Part shown: piece after piece, positions 1-12,485 of the stretch
Layout: the number at the start of each line of letters is the position of its first letter
Numbering within the stretch: position 1 is the first letter of the stretch
NCBI GenBank assembly: GCA_963814805.1
Contig: CAWFER010000011.1
Coordinates: 69,645 to 133,644 of the forward strand
Direction: 5' to 3'
Length of the DNA: 64,000 nucleotides
Origin: AP-15 sp963814805
GTDB taxonomy: Bacteria; Pseudomonadota; Alphaproteobacteria; ATCC43930; CGMCC-115725
Translations under genes and position numbers: made by a program
Notes under the pieces: model-generated
What the model was told of the DNA's origin: nothing
The model's database searches: none
Seen by the model: only the letters and a program-made list of their open reading frames with translations

Positions 1-3953
<3,953 letters not shown>

Positions 3954-4002
3954 GGCTCGGATCGATATGGGGAGCGGTGAAGCGTGGCGCGAGGCCGGCT
4001 GG

Positions 4003-5490
4003 TCAAGCGGGCTCTGCTTTGCCCGGCGGGCCGGCGCGGCGGGCGGCGATCGGGGCGTCACGGATATGGCCGAGGTCGATTTCGGGCATCGGCAAGTCGA
4101 GCGCGCCTTGCACGGCATTGGCCAGATCGTTGTAATCGCGGAAGCTGCGGCGCAGCCAGTGGCGCCAATTGGTCATGCCGCCGCTGGCATGCAGTTCGAA
4201 CGCGGATTCGCGGCCGTCGAGCGCCGAGGAGACATGATCGCCGGCCAATTGCAGCAATGCCGCGCGCTGCAAGGCGGTATAGCCGCCGCCGCCAAATGCA
4301 TCTTCAAGGCCGATGGCAAGCTCGGGGTCGCCGAGATCGGCGTCGGACGGGGCTACGACCAGCGAGGAGCCGGGCACGATCCGCAGGATCTCGGAGATGC
4401 GCTGGCGCGCCTGGAACAGCGCGATGCCGCCGGCGGCGAGGTGGGCGTGGTCGGGAAAGCAGAGCCCCGCCGGGGTGAAATCTGGTTGGTGCTCGGCCGC
4501 GACGAGGCAGCTGCGCACGGTCTGCACCGCGGCCACCAGATCGATCAGGTATTCGACCGTTTGCTGGTTTTGCGCGAGACCCATCGCCTGGGTCAGGGCC
4601 AGCGCCAGACCGAGGGTGAACTCGGCCTTCGCCAGCCAGCCGTAAAGATGGTGCCACCGCAGCCAGCGGGGGATCGCCTCGGGGGTGGGGTCGACAAAGA
4701 ACACCCGCTCCCACGGGACAAACACATCGTCGAGCCACATCTGGCCATCGAGCTCGTCGAACCGGCTGGAGAGCGGCGCCATGAACGGGTTTTCGCTACG
4801 CGCCGCGCGCTTGCGGCACAAGACCGTAACCCCGGGGGCGGCGACCGAGACGATAAAGCTCGCGCGCTGACCGCCGATATCGACCCCGGAAAGATGGCCG
4901 ATATAGACGTCCTCGGCAAAGGCCGGGCTCGTGTGCATGCCGAGCCGGCCGCGAAGCACCACCCCGGCGTCGGTCTCGCGCACCAGAGTGAGGGCCACTC
5001 GCTCGGCCGGGTCGCGGCGCATGCGCTGGCCGATGATCGGCGCCCCGCCGCAAAAAGTCAGAAAGCGGCCGGTGCGGGCGATCATGTCGCGATAGCCGAT
5101 CGCCGCTGCGGTGTGCTCGGACGAAAGGTTCTTCGCCTGCACCGCGCTCAGCACGCCGAGCGCGATCAGATTGCCGTAAGCCGGTGTGTGGGTGACGTTG
5201 CCGGCATTCGAGAACAAGGTCTTGGCAAAGGAGCGGCCCATGCCGACCAGATCTTCGGTCTTGTTCGGCGCGACATAGCCCCACGGCAGACGTTCGCCCT
5301 GGCTTTGGTATGGCGAGAGCAGGGTTTCCCGCCACGCCGGATCGGAATGGCGGTCGTACCAGAGGGCGTATTCCTCGACCATCGCGCGGGTCGCGGGGTG
5401 CGTCGTCACATCGTCGACCCGGCCCTCGCCCATGACCCAGACCCTGCGCCCGTCGCCCAGCGCGCAGCGGTAATCGGCGCCTGTTCTCAT
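4003..5490 (-). CDS. 4-hydroxyphenylacetate 3-monooxygenase-type (HpaB family) oxygenase
   Basis: A 495-residue protein of the FADH2-dependent HpaB/PvcC oxygenase family, which ortho-hydroxylates phenolic substrates using reduced flavin from a separate reductase. It shows the family layout: N-terminal Tyr-Asp-Arg-His region, a central beta domain with the segment GMHTSPAFAEDVYIG, and a helical C-terminal domain with FGGGGYTALQ. The frame is open further upstream, but the ATG at 5490 is chosen because a GGGAG box precedes it and the homologous region begins just after. No flavin reductase (HpaC) is visible nearby, so one would have to come from elsewhere. It is divergent from an aromatic-acid transporter 143 bp away, which supports a role in catabolism of a phenolic compound. 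The substrate is unknown. Confidence 0.88.
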   Translation of the reverse strand: MRTGADYRCALGDGRRVWVMGEGRVDDVTTHPATRAMVEEYALWYDRHSDPAWRETLLSPYQSQGERLPWGYVAPNKTEDLVGMGRSFAKTLFSNAGNVTHTPAYGNLIALGVLSAVQAKNLSSEHTAAAIGYRDMIARTGRFLTFCGGAPIIGQRMRRDPAERVALTLVRETDAGVVLRGRLGMHTSPAFAEDVYIGHLSGVDIGGQRASFIVSVAAPGVTVLCRKRAARSENPFMAPLSSRFDELDGQMWLDDVFVPWERVFFVDPTPEAIPRWLRWHHLYGWLAKAEFTLGLALALTQAMGLAQNQQTVEYLIDLVAAVQTVRSCLVAAEHQPDFTPAGLCFPDHAHLAAGGIALFQARQRISEILRIVPGSSLVVAPSDADLGDPELAIGLEDAFGGGGYTALQRAALLQLAGDHVSSALDGRESAFELHASGGMTNWRHWLRRSFRDYNDLANAVQGALDLPMPEIDLGHIRDAPIAARRAGPPGKAEPA

Positions 5491-5633
5491 CCGGCGATCT
5501 CCCGGCTCGCAACCGCGCGCCATCTGCCGTTCTCGGCCAAAGGCGCGGATCGTAGCACGCCTACCAAGGGCTTGCGCGCGCGTCGCCAACATGCGACATC
5601 GACAAAAAAATGATCGGGAACAGGGAGAGAAAA

Positions 5634-6986
5634 ATGGCGCACGCGCCGCTGTCATCGACCGAAATGACATTGGAAAACCAGCCGATCGGCGCGCTGCAAG
5701 TCCGTGTCGCGGCGCTGTGCACCTTGATCCAGATCTGCGACGGCTACGACCTCAATTCGATCGGCTGGTCGGTGCCGTCACTGATCCGCGCCTGGCATTT
5801 GCCGCCGCCGGCCTTCACTGTCGCGTTTTTGTGGTCGAGCATCGGCATCATGGTCGGCGCGCTCGCCGCCGGTCCGATCGGCGACCGCGCCGGGCGCCGG
5901 CCGCTGCTGATGGTCAGCGCCTTGATCATCGGCCTCGGCTCCCTGGCGAGCGCCTTCGCGCCTTCGCTTTTCGTGCTCAGCGTCTTGCGCTTTTTCACCG
6001 GGCTCGGCATCGGCGGCGCCTTTCCGGGGGCGGCCACCTTGACCGGCGACTACGCGCCGCAGCGCCGGCGCGCATTGATGATTATGGCGAGCTTTACCGG
6101 CGCGCCGGTTGGCGGTTTTTTCGGCGGCCAGATCGTCGCCGTGCTGCTGTCGCATTTCGGCTGGCCGATCATCTTCATCATCGGCGGCGCGTTCCCGCTG
6201 GCCTTGGTCCTGGTCATGGCGGTGTGGCTGCCGGAATCGCCGCGCTTTCTGGCGGCGAAGGCGAGCTTGACGCCGCGCGAGCAAGCGTTGCTGCAGCGCC
6301 TCGACATCGTGCCTGGACAGGTCGAGCGGCAGGCGATCGACGTCGCCCAGGGCAACCCGATCAAGATGCTGTTTGGCCCGGGCTATGCGCTGCAGACCAT
6401 CCTCTTGTGGATCATCTTCTTCTCCAGCCTGCTCAACCTGTTCCTATTCGTGTTCTGGATGCCGACGGTATTCAATCTGATGGGCATGACGCCCAGCCAG
6501 GCGGTGTTCGCCTCGAGCTTTCGGGATTTCGGCGCGATCTGGGCCGTGCTCTATCTCGGGCTGGCGATCGACAAGGTCGGCCCCGAACGCTCGCTCGCCT
6601 TCCACTACGCGGCCGGCGCCATCTTCATCGCCGTGATCGCGCTGGTGGCAATGCCCTATGCGCTGCTGCTGCTGGTAACCTTTTTCGCCGGCATGACGAT
6701 CATCGGCAGCCAGACCGGCGCCAACGCCACCTGCGGCAAGCTCTATCCGGCGCGGATGCGGACCAGCGGGCTCGGCTGGGCGCTCGGCGTCGGCCGGCTC
6801 GGCGGGATCGTAGCGCCGGTGCTGGGCGGTTATCTGCTGGCCCGCGGGCTGAAGCCGACGCACATCTTTTTGAGCGCCTGCCTGTTCGCGATCATCGCCG
6901 CGGTGGCGACCGGCCTGCTGGCGCTGCGCGGAAGCCGCACCGAATCCCTCGCCGGCCGGCCGGCGGTCGAGGGGAGACGGATCTGA
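5634..6986 (+). CDS. MFS transporter, aromatic acid:H+ symporter type
   Basis: A 450-residue integral membrane permease with about 12 hydrophobic segments. The first segment carries the DGYDLNSIG motif, equivalent to the DGxD motif of aromatic acid/H+ symporters (PcaK/BenK group). The loop between segments 2 and 3 has the MFS signature GDRAGRRPLL. The ATG at 5634 is chosen over the one at 5610 because AGGGAGAG lies directly upstream. It sits back-to-back with the HpaB-type hydroxylase, so import and hydroxylation of the same aromatic substrate is a reasonable inference. The subfamily assignment rests on motif resemblance, not on a search. Confidence 0.87.
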   Translation: MAHAPLSSTEMTLENQPIGALQVRVAALCTLIQICDGYDLNSIGWSVPSLIRAWHLPPPAFTVAFLWSSIGIMVGALAAGPIGDRAGRRPLLMVSALIIGLGSLASAFAPSLFVLSVLRFFTGLGIGGAFPGAATLTGDYAPQRRRALMIMASFTGAPVGGFFGGQIVAVLLSHFGWPIIFIIGGAFPLALVLVMAVWLPESPRFLAAKASLTPREQALLQRLDIVPGQVERQAIDVAQGNPIKMLFGPGYALQTILLWIIFFSSLLNLFLFVFWMPTVFNLMGMTPSQAVFASSFRDFGAIWAVLYLGLAIDKVGPERSLAFHYAAGAIFIAVIALVAMPYALLLLVTFFAGMTIIGSQTGANATCGKLYPARMRTSGLGWALGVGRLGGIVAPVLGGYLLARGLKPTHIFLSACLFAIIAAVATGLLALRGSRTESLAGRPAVEGRRI

Positions 6987-7221
6987 TCCTATGACGGCTG
7001 CGCCAGTGCAATAATCGCGTCGGTCGCGGTCGGCAGACTATTCGATCCGTCGCTTTCGGCGTTGGTTAAGGAGATTTCGGCCGCTACGGAGATAAAACAC
7101 AGTCGACGGCGGTAATGGGCCAAGGCGGCGCTTTTCGGAACCTCCAATTCGCCCCTCGTGTTTGGGTTGGCACAGGTCAACGCCACCCCGGCGCGCTGGC
7201 GTCGCGAAACAGGAGGACCCG

Positions 7222-7614
7222 ATGGACAAGAAAATCGCCGGATTGCTCGGCGCGGTTGCCGGATTGGCGACCATGAGCGCGGCGCAAGCGGCGCCCGCAC
7301 CTACAGTCGCTACCGAACCGATGCAGGCGAAATCCTACGCCGACCTTTTGGCGCCGGTCGCCAACGCTGCGGAATTATTGAAGGCCGATGACGCGATGCG
7401 GGCGCAGCAGGCGGCAACCCAGTCTTCGACCGATCTACAGGTCGCGCAGGCATATTACCCGTACCCGAACCCGCCGCCGCCCTACGCCTACTCCCGCTAT
7501 TACCACCACCACCATCACCATCATCACCACAGGTACGTGCGGCGTCCCCACCATCATCATCACGGTACTTTTGTCGGTGTGCCGGGCGTGGGCGGCGTCG
7601 TGATCAATCATTAA
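7222..7614 (+). CDS. Small histidine-rich exported protein
   Basis: A 130-residue protein with a clear signal peptide (MDKKIAGLLGAVAGLATMSA, then AQA-type cleavage), a polar spacer, a Pro/Tyr-rich stretch (YYPYPNPPPPYAY), a run of nine histidines, a second five-histidine block and a Gly/Val-rich C-terminus. The strong ribosome-binding site AGGAGGA sits at 7211-7217. The histidine clusters suggest binding of nickel, zinc, copper or cobalt in the periplasm or at the surface; this is inference from composition. No named family is recognised. Upstream (6987-7221) no other gene is evident. Genomic hexa-histidine runs like this also cause nickel-column contaminants, which gives a simple binding test. 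Confidence 0.85.
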   Translation: MDKKIAGLLGAVAGLATMSAAQAAPAPTVATEPMQAKSYADLLAPVANAAELLKADDAMRAQQAATQSSTDLQVAQAYYPYPNPPPPYAYSRYYHHHHHHHHHRYVRRPHHHHHGTFVGVPGVGGVVINH

Positions 7615-7640
7615 CCGCGTGAGCGCCGGAGGCGCGAGGT

Positions 7641-8372
7641 TTAGCCGCCGGCTTCCCGCGCCTTGGCCCGCGCCGCGCGCAGGATCTGGCGATAGGTGCC
7701 GTCGAACACGGTGTCGGTCGACGACGTCCAGGTCGTCTCCTTAGCCAAGGTGTCGCGGCTGGCGTAGATGCGGCGGGAGCGCATTTCGCGCTCTGCCGCT
7801 TCCTCTTCATTCATGGCCGCCAGCTCGAACTGGATTTCCGCCGGCACAAAGAGAATCTGCATGAACGGCTCGCCCGGGCGGAAAATGTGGGTTCGGCCCG
7901 CCGGCGGCGCCTTGAACACGACAAATGAGATCATCGGCCACCAATTGGTGCGCAGCAGCGCCGGCACCGCGATCGGCACGTCGTCATCGGCCGAGGTATA
8001 GAAGCGGGGGTGCGGCTCGGTCCGCACCGCCATGTCGTCGGCGACCTTGAGGTCGAGCAGCAGCTGATAGGTGTAATAATTCTCGCCAAACGGGCGAAAT
8101 GGCGGCCATTCGATGCCGGTCATCGGATCGGGACCGAAATCGCCTTCGAGCACCACCCGGCCGTCGCGTTTTGTGACGTGCAGCTCGTTGTCGAACGGGT
8201 AGAACAGCTCGATCCCGTACTGCGCCCCCTCATTGAATGGCATGCAGTGCCAAGCCTGCTCATGCGAGCCGTCACGGCGCGGCTCCGGTTTGCCGCCCCA
8301 GCCGGGGACCTCGAGCTTCGTGCGGCGCGGCGCCAACCGCGGTTCGAACAATCGGTATTTGACGGTTTGCAT
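7641..8372 (-). CDS. Conserved hypothetical protein, possibly DUF6065-like
   Basis: A 243-residue soluble protein with no signal peptide. The ATG at 8372 is used; the open frame continues upstream but has no protein-like content there. Visible features are a core with HCMPFNEGAQYGIELFYPF, a segment about RTNWWPMISFVVF, and an acidic/basic C-terminal helix rich in Glu, Arg and Ala. The core pattern resembles what I recall of DUF6065 proteins, but I cannot confirm it and no catalytic motif is apparent. It lies downstream of, and on the same strand as, the PLP enzyme at 8476-9600 (103 bp gap), so it may be the last gene of that leftward group. Confidence 0.75.
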   Translation of the reverse strand: MQTVKYRLFEPRLAPRRTKLEVPGWGGKPEPRRDGSHEQAWHCMPFNEGAQYGIELFYPFDNELHVTKRDGRVVLEGDFGPDPMTGIEWPPFRPFGENYYTYQLLLDLKVADDMAVRTEPHPRFYTSADDDVPIAVPALLRTNWWPMISFVVFKAPPAGRTHIFRPGEPFMQILFVPAEIQFELAAMNEEEAAEREMRSRRIYASRDTLAKETTWTSSTDTVFDGTYRQILRAARAKAREAGG

Positions 8373-8475
8373 AGAGACGCCTCGATCGTCAGACCGGGCC
8401 CAAGATGATGGAGGGCAGCGCGCCAACGCCCGGACCTCAGCCGCCGTTCCGCATATACGGCTCCCGGCCGCTTGC

Positions 8476-9600
8476 CTAATACACCGCACCCCTGGCGGTG
8501 ATCGGCCAGATCGCTTCGACCCGGTTGTGGCGGACGCCGACATACCAGTCGTATAGGTTGACCGTCGGGTCGCAATGACCGGGGACGAGACGGATCTTGT
8601 CGCCGATCATCAGCCGGTTGGTGGCGGCGGTGACGGCGAGGCGGCCGTGCTCGTCCGAAGCGCGCTCGTAGCTCGCCGCCGGCTCATCCCAGACCAGCGG
8701 CGGACCCGAATCGAAGGCCAGGGCCTTGAGCCCGGCATCGACGATCGCGCGGTCTTCGGTCGGGCGGCTCATCACCGTCGCCCACACGAATAGGCTCGGC
8801 TCGAACGCCCGGGTCGGGGCGCCGTCGCGGTCGAGATTGCGCCCGTAATCAGCGTCCATGAAGATGTACGAGCCACATTGCAATTCGGTATAGACGCCGC
8901 TCGCGCTTTCGAATTCGAAGCTGCCGGTGCCGGCGCCGGTCACGACCGGGCAGGGGATGCCGTTCTTCTCCAACAGCTCGCGGGTGTCTCCGGCCTTGGC
9001 CGCGGCTTGGGCGATCGCCGCGCGGCGCTCGTCCCAGCCGCGCAGATGCTGGGCCGAGCCGTGATAGGCCTGGAGCCCGGCAAAGCCCAGATGCGGTGCG
9101 TCGGCGACCCGCCGGGCCAGATCGAGCGCCGGCTCGCCCGGCTCGACTCCGCAGCGATTGCCGCCCATGTTGACCTCGACATAAACCGGAAGGTTCACCC
9201 CGGCCTCGGCCGCCGCGGCTTCGAGCTCGGCGACCTGGCCAAGGTCGTCCGCGCATACCCCGATCCGGGCGATCCCGGCGAGCGCCATGAGCCGGCGCAG
9301 CTTGCGGCGGCCGACGATCTCGTTGGTGACGAGCACGTCGGGGACGCCGCCATAGACCATCGCCTCGGCCTCGCCGACCTTTTGCACACACACGCCGACC
9401 GCACCCAACGCCATCTGCTTCAAGGCGATGACCGGGCATTTGTGGGTCTTGGCGTGCGGACGCAGCCGCACCGCGCTGCCGGCGATCCGCGCCGGCAAGC
9501 GGGCGAGATTGCGCTCGAAGGCATCAAGATCGACGACCAGCGCCGGGGTGTCGACCTCGTCGAGCGGCATGCCGATCTCGGCGGGCGGGTTGGTGGTCAT
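8476..9600 (-). CDS. D-threonine aldolase / D-serine dehydratase-type PLP enzyme (DSD1 family)
   Basis: A 374-residue fold-type III PLP enzyme of the DSD1/D-threonine aldolase family, which acts on D-beta-hydroxy-amino acids (retro-aldol cleavage or dehydration). The N-terminus carries DTPALVVDLDAFERN. The PLP lysine lies in LRPHAKTHKCP, and the alanine-racemase-like barrel follows. The C-terminus has the His-x-Cys metal site (GHCDPTVNLYD) typical of the Zn- or Mn-dependent members. The ATG at 9600 follows a GGAGG-like box; the longer open frame upstream overlaps the GMC gene and is not used. It may be co-transcribed with the GMC oxidoreductase 38 bp upstream. The substrate (3-hydroxyaspartate, D-Ser or D-Thr) cannot be told from sequence. 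Confidence 0.9.
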   Translation of the reverse strand: MTTNPPAEIGMPLDEVDTPALVVDLDAFERNLARLPARIAGSAVRLRPHAKTHKCPVIALKQMALGAVGVCVQKVGEAEAMVYGGVPDVLVTNEIVGRRKLRRLMALAGIARIGVCADDLGQVAELEAAAAEAGVNLPVYVEVNMGGNRCGVEPGEPALDLARRVADAPHLGFAGLQAYHGSAQHLRGWDERRAAIAQAAAKAGDTRELLEKNGIPCPVVTGAGTGSFEFESASGVYTELQCGSYIFMDADYGRNLDRDGAPTRAFEPSLFVWATVMSRPTEDRAIVDAGLKALAFDSGPPLVWDEPAASYERASDEHGRLAVTAATNRLMIGDKIRLVPGHCDPTVNLYDWYVGVRHNRVEAIWPITARGAVY

Positions 9601-9638
9601 AGCGGGCCTCCGTTGCGGCAAAAACCGGGCAGCGTTGT

Positions 9639-11267
9639 CTAGGCCGCCCTGGCCGAAGGGGTGGCGCGCGCCGCGGCGAGGATCATCTCGGCGCCCTTTT
9701 CGGCGATCATGATCACCGTCGCATTGGTGTTGCCGGACACCACCGCCGGCATGACAGAGGCGTCGATCACGCGCAGCCCCTCGACGCCGTGGACGCGCAA
9801 TTCGCTGTCGACGACCGCGCGCTCGGGGCCCCCCATCATGCAGGTCGAGGTCGGGTGAAAGGTCGTGCCGGCGTTCTGGCGGATGTGGTCGAGCCACTGC
9901 TCGTCGGTTTGGGTCGCGCGACCCGGCAGAAACTCGCCGGTGACGAGCGCCGCCATCGCCGGGCTCTGGAACACCGTGCGGGCGATCCGCAGGCCGGCGA
10001 TCAGGGTGTCCTTGTCGGCTTGGGTCGACAGATAATTGGGCTGGATCGCCGGCGGCGCCGCCGGATCGGGCGAGCGGATCTTGAGCCACCCGCGGCTTTC
10101 CGGTCGGCACGGAATGCAGGTCGCCTGGCAGCCGGGAAAATCGTGCATCGCCTCACCCGGCTTGATAAAGCTGCCGGCGAGAAACTGGTATTGCACATCG
10201 GGCAAGTCGAGGCCCGGACGGGTGCGCACGAAAAGGCCGATCGGGGCTGCCCCCATCATCAGCGCGCCGCGACGGGCGAGCGCATATTCGAGCCCGGCGC
10301 GGGCTTGCCGCACCCAGCTGCGCGAAATTTCATTGAGCGTGTTGGCCCGGCTCACCCGATAGACGATGCGGGTATTGAGATGATCCTGCAAATTCTCGCC
10401 GACCCCGGGCAGGTCGTGGACGACCGGGATGCCGTGCGCGCGCAGCAGCTCGCCCGGTCCGACGCCGGAGAGCTGCAGCAATTGCGGCGAGTTGATCGAG
10501 CCGCCCGAAAGGATCACCTCGCGGCGCGCGAGGACGCGGCGGACCGCCCCGTCCTGGGCGAATTCGAGACCGCTGGCGCGCTTGCCGTCGAACAGCACCC
10601 GGTGCGCCAGGGCGCGGATCTCGACCGAGAGATTGGGCCGCTTCAAGGCCGGGCGCAGATAGGCGACCGCGGCGCTGCACCGGCGCATGTGGCGCACGGT
10701 CAGCTGCAGTGGGCCGACCCCGTCCTGCTCGGCGCCGTTGAAATCGTCGTTGCGCGGATAGCCCGCCTCGACGGCCGCGGCGATGAAGCCGTCGTGCAGC
10801 TCGTGCCGGGCGCGCAGATCGGAGACGGCGAGCGGCCCGCCGGCGCCGTGATGCTGATCGGCGCCGCGCTCCTGGTTTTCGGCGCGGCGGAAATAGGGCA
10901 GCACGTCGTCATAGGACCAGCCGGTATTGCCGAGCTGGCGCCACAGGTCGAAATCCTGGCGCTGCCCGCGGATGTAGATCAGCCCGTTGATCGAGCTCGA
11001 CCCGCCCAGAACCTTGCCGCGCGGCCACACCAGGCGCCGGCCGCCGAGCTCGGCCTGCGGCTCGGTCTCGAACTGCCAGGTGATCTTCGGGTGGTAGATG
11101 TTGCGATAGAAGCCGGCGGGGATGTGGATCCACGGGTTGCGGTCCTTGCCGCCGGCCTCGAGCAGCAGCACGCGCGTGCTGCGGTCGGCGCTGAGCCGGT
11201 TGGCCAAGACGCAGCCGGCCGAGCCCGCGCCGACGATGATATAATCGAATTCCGCATCCTGCTGCAT
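9639..11267 (-). CDS. GMC-family FAD oxidoreductase (choline/alcohol dehydrogenase type)
   Basis: A 542-residue glucose-methanol-choline oxidoreductase. The FAD dinucleotide motif VGAGSAG is at residues 12-18. The GMC signature (RGKVLGGSSSINGLIYIRGQ) is near residue 80-100, and the second signature (SGGSINSPQLLQLSGVG) lies mid-protein. The catalytic pair is His471 in TTFHPTSTCMMG and Asn513 in SGNTNAT. No signal peptide is present. Members oxidise primary alcohols, choline or polyols to aldehydes and pass electrons to quinone or oxygen. A second, distinct GMC enzyme is at 50365-51957. It is followed on the same strand by the DSD1-type PLP enzyme. The actual alcohol substrate is unknown; betA would be an over-call. 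Confidence 0.93.
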   Translation of the reverse strand: MQQDAEFDYIIVGAGSAGCVLANRLSADRSTRVLLLEAGGKDRNPWIHIPAGFYRNIYHPKITWQFETEPQAELGGRRLVWPRGKVLGGSSSINGLIYIRGQRQDFDLWRQLGNTGWSYDDVLPYFRRAENQERGADQHHGAGGPLAVSDLRARHELHDGFIAAAVEAGYPRNDDFNGAEQDGVGPLQLTVRHMRRCSAAVAYLRPALKRPNLSVEIRALAHRVLFDGKRASGLEFAQDGAVRRVLARREVILSGGSINSPQLLQLSGVGPGELLRAHGIPVVHDLPGVGENLQDHLNTRIVYRVSRANTLNEISRSWVRQARAGLEYALARRGALMMGAAPIGLFVRTRPGLDLPDVQYQFLAGSFIKPGEAMHDFPGCQATCIPCRPESRGWLKIRSPDPAAPPAIQPNYLSTQADKDTLIAGLRIARTVFQSPAMAALVTGEFLPGRATQTDEQWLDHIRQNAGTTFHPTSTCMMGGPERAVVDSELRVHGVEGLRVIDASVMPAVVSGNTNATVIMIAEKGAEMILAAARATPSARAA

Positions 11268-11348
11268 GACCGCGCCCGCGCTGCCGCCTTACCCTCGACG
11301 CATTCTACCGATCTTCGCCGCACGCACACCCTCGGGCTGCGGCGGCTG

Positions 11349-11831
11349 TTATTGCGAGGTGGCACTAGGCGACGCGGCGATCCAAAGGGAGCGTGCGCAA
11401 CGCCGGGATTGCTCGCTGTGCCCGCAACATCTGATCTCCCGAATGGGACGGCCGGAATATAAGCGCGACCGGAGCCCGCGTAAGCCTATCGCTGAAAGTG
11501 AAAGGCACGGTTCGACTGCCCGGCATTTTGCTCCATTTCTAGGCAGGTTTGCAGAGTTAGAAAACGACCCAGGGCCACCGACGCGCGCAATCTCATCACA
11601 ATAGGCGCGCACGTGCGCCGGCAGGGCGTCCCAACTCGGCTTCAAGGCGTCATATGCACTTTGTTCCATCTGGAGACAAGTCTGCATTGTTAAATCCGAG
11701 AAAGGTCCGCCGACCGAAGCAATGCTTCGGCAGTAAGCCTCGACATCGTAATCCGGCATCTGCGCGTTGGCGCAAATGGGTAAGATAGCCGCCGCGAGCA
11801 TGGCGGCAGCAAAAAACCGGCGGTGTTGCAT
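11349..11831 (-). CDS. Small secreted repeat protein with probable C-terminal frameshift
   Basis: The protein starts with a signal peptide (MQHRRFFAAAMLAAAILPIC, Ala-x-Ala site) and contains two copies of one unit. Unit 1 is YCRSIASVGGPFSDLTMQTC; unit 2 begins YCDEIARVGGPGSF and then loses similarity. In the next frame unit 2 continues LTLQTCLEMEQNA, matching unit 1 LTMQTCLQMEQSA. One extra T in the TTTT run (AAAA at 11561-11564 on the + strand) explains the break. The corrected protein would stop at 11486 (about 114 residues). As read, the ORF ends at 11349 with an unrelated Arg/Ser-rich tail. Function is unknown; similar paired-Cys secreted proteins occur in Rhizobiales. Confidence 0.75.
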   Translation of the reverse strand: MQHRRFFAAAMLAAAILPICANAQMPDYDVEAYCRSIASVGGPFSDLTMQTCLQMEQSAYDALKPSWDALPAHVRAYCDEIARVGGPGSFSNSANLPRNGAKCRAVEPCLSLSAIGLRGLRSRLYSGRPIREIRCCGHSEQSRRCARSLWIAASPSATSQ

Positions 11832-11878
11832 TGCCGCTCTCCGCCTCGATCGGGTCGAAATTCCAAATGCGGGGGGCG

Positions 11879-12466
11879 CTACCCCGCGATACCGAGTTTC
11901 GCGCGAAAATCCTTGACCACCTGCTCGCGGGTGCGGGTTTGCCAGCGGCGGCGGCGGCCGATCGGCTCGTTTTCGATTTCCGGCACGACCTTGCAGGCGA
12001 CAAAGACCGGGCCCGCCCCGGCCATGATGGCGGGCAATTCGCGCTCGAAATCGGCGATCTCGGCGAAGGCAAAGGTGCGCGGATAGCCGCAGCCGCGGGC
12101 AACCACATCATAGGCGATGTTGTCGGCGTTGGGCACCGGCTGGCCGCCAGTCGTCGCATAGACGCCGTTGTCGATCAGAAAATGGTAGAAGTTCCGCGGC
12201 GCCTGTTCGGCCACGGTCGCCAACATGCCGAGGCTCATCAGGATGTCGCCCTCGGAATCGAACAGCATGACCTTTTTATCCGGACGGGCCACGGCGAGAC
12301 CGAGGCCGAGCCCGGCATGCCCGCCCATCGCCGGGTCGCCGACTTCGACATCGAGCGCGTGATTGTCGCTGAGGTCGATCCAGTAGCGGCCGCTGCGGCC
12401 GGGAACGAGGATCGCGTCACCGCGGTAATGGGCGACGGCCTTCATCATGTCGACAGTGTGCATCAT
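11879..12466 (-). CDS. TPP-dependent decarboxylase, beta (PP-domain) subunit, ComE-like
   Basis: A 195-residue protein matching the C-terminal thiamine-diphosphate-binding half of phosphonopyruvate/sulfopyruvate decarboxylases. The PP-domain cofactor region reads DSEGDILMSLG...FLIDNGVYATTGGQP. At the usual GDG of the TPP/Mg motif it has SEG, a conservative Asp-to-Glu change plus a Gly-to-Ser change. The preceding gene encodes the matching Pyr-domain half and ends 19 nt upstream, so the pair should form a heteromeric enzyme decarboxylating a 2-oxo acid such as 3-sulfopyruvate. Two adjacent ATGs are possible; 12466 is used. The substrate is inferred from the split ComDE architecture only. Confidence 0.85.
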   Translation of the reverse strand: MMHTVDMMKAVAHYRGDAILVPGRSGRYWIDLSDNHALDVEVGDPAMGGHAGLGLGLAVARPDKKVMLFDSEGDILMSLGMLATVAEQAPRNFYHFLIDNGVYATTGGQPVPNADNIAYDVVARGCGYPRTFAFAEIADFERELPAIMAGAGPVFVACKVVPEIENEPIGRRRRWQTRTREQVVKDFRAKLGIAG

Positions 12467-12485
12467 GGCAGGGGTCTCGCACTCG

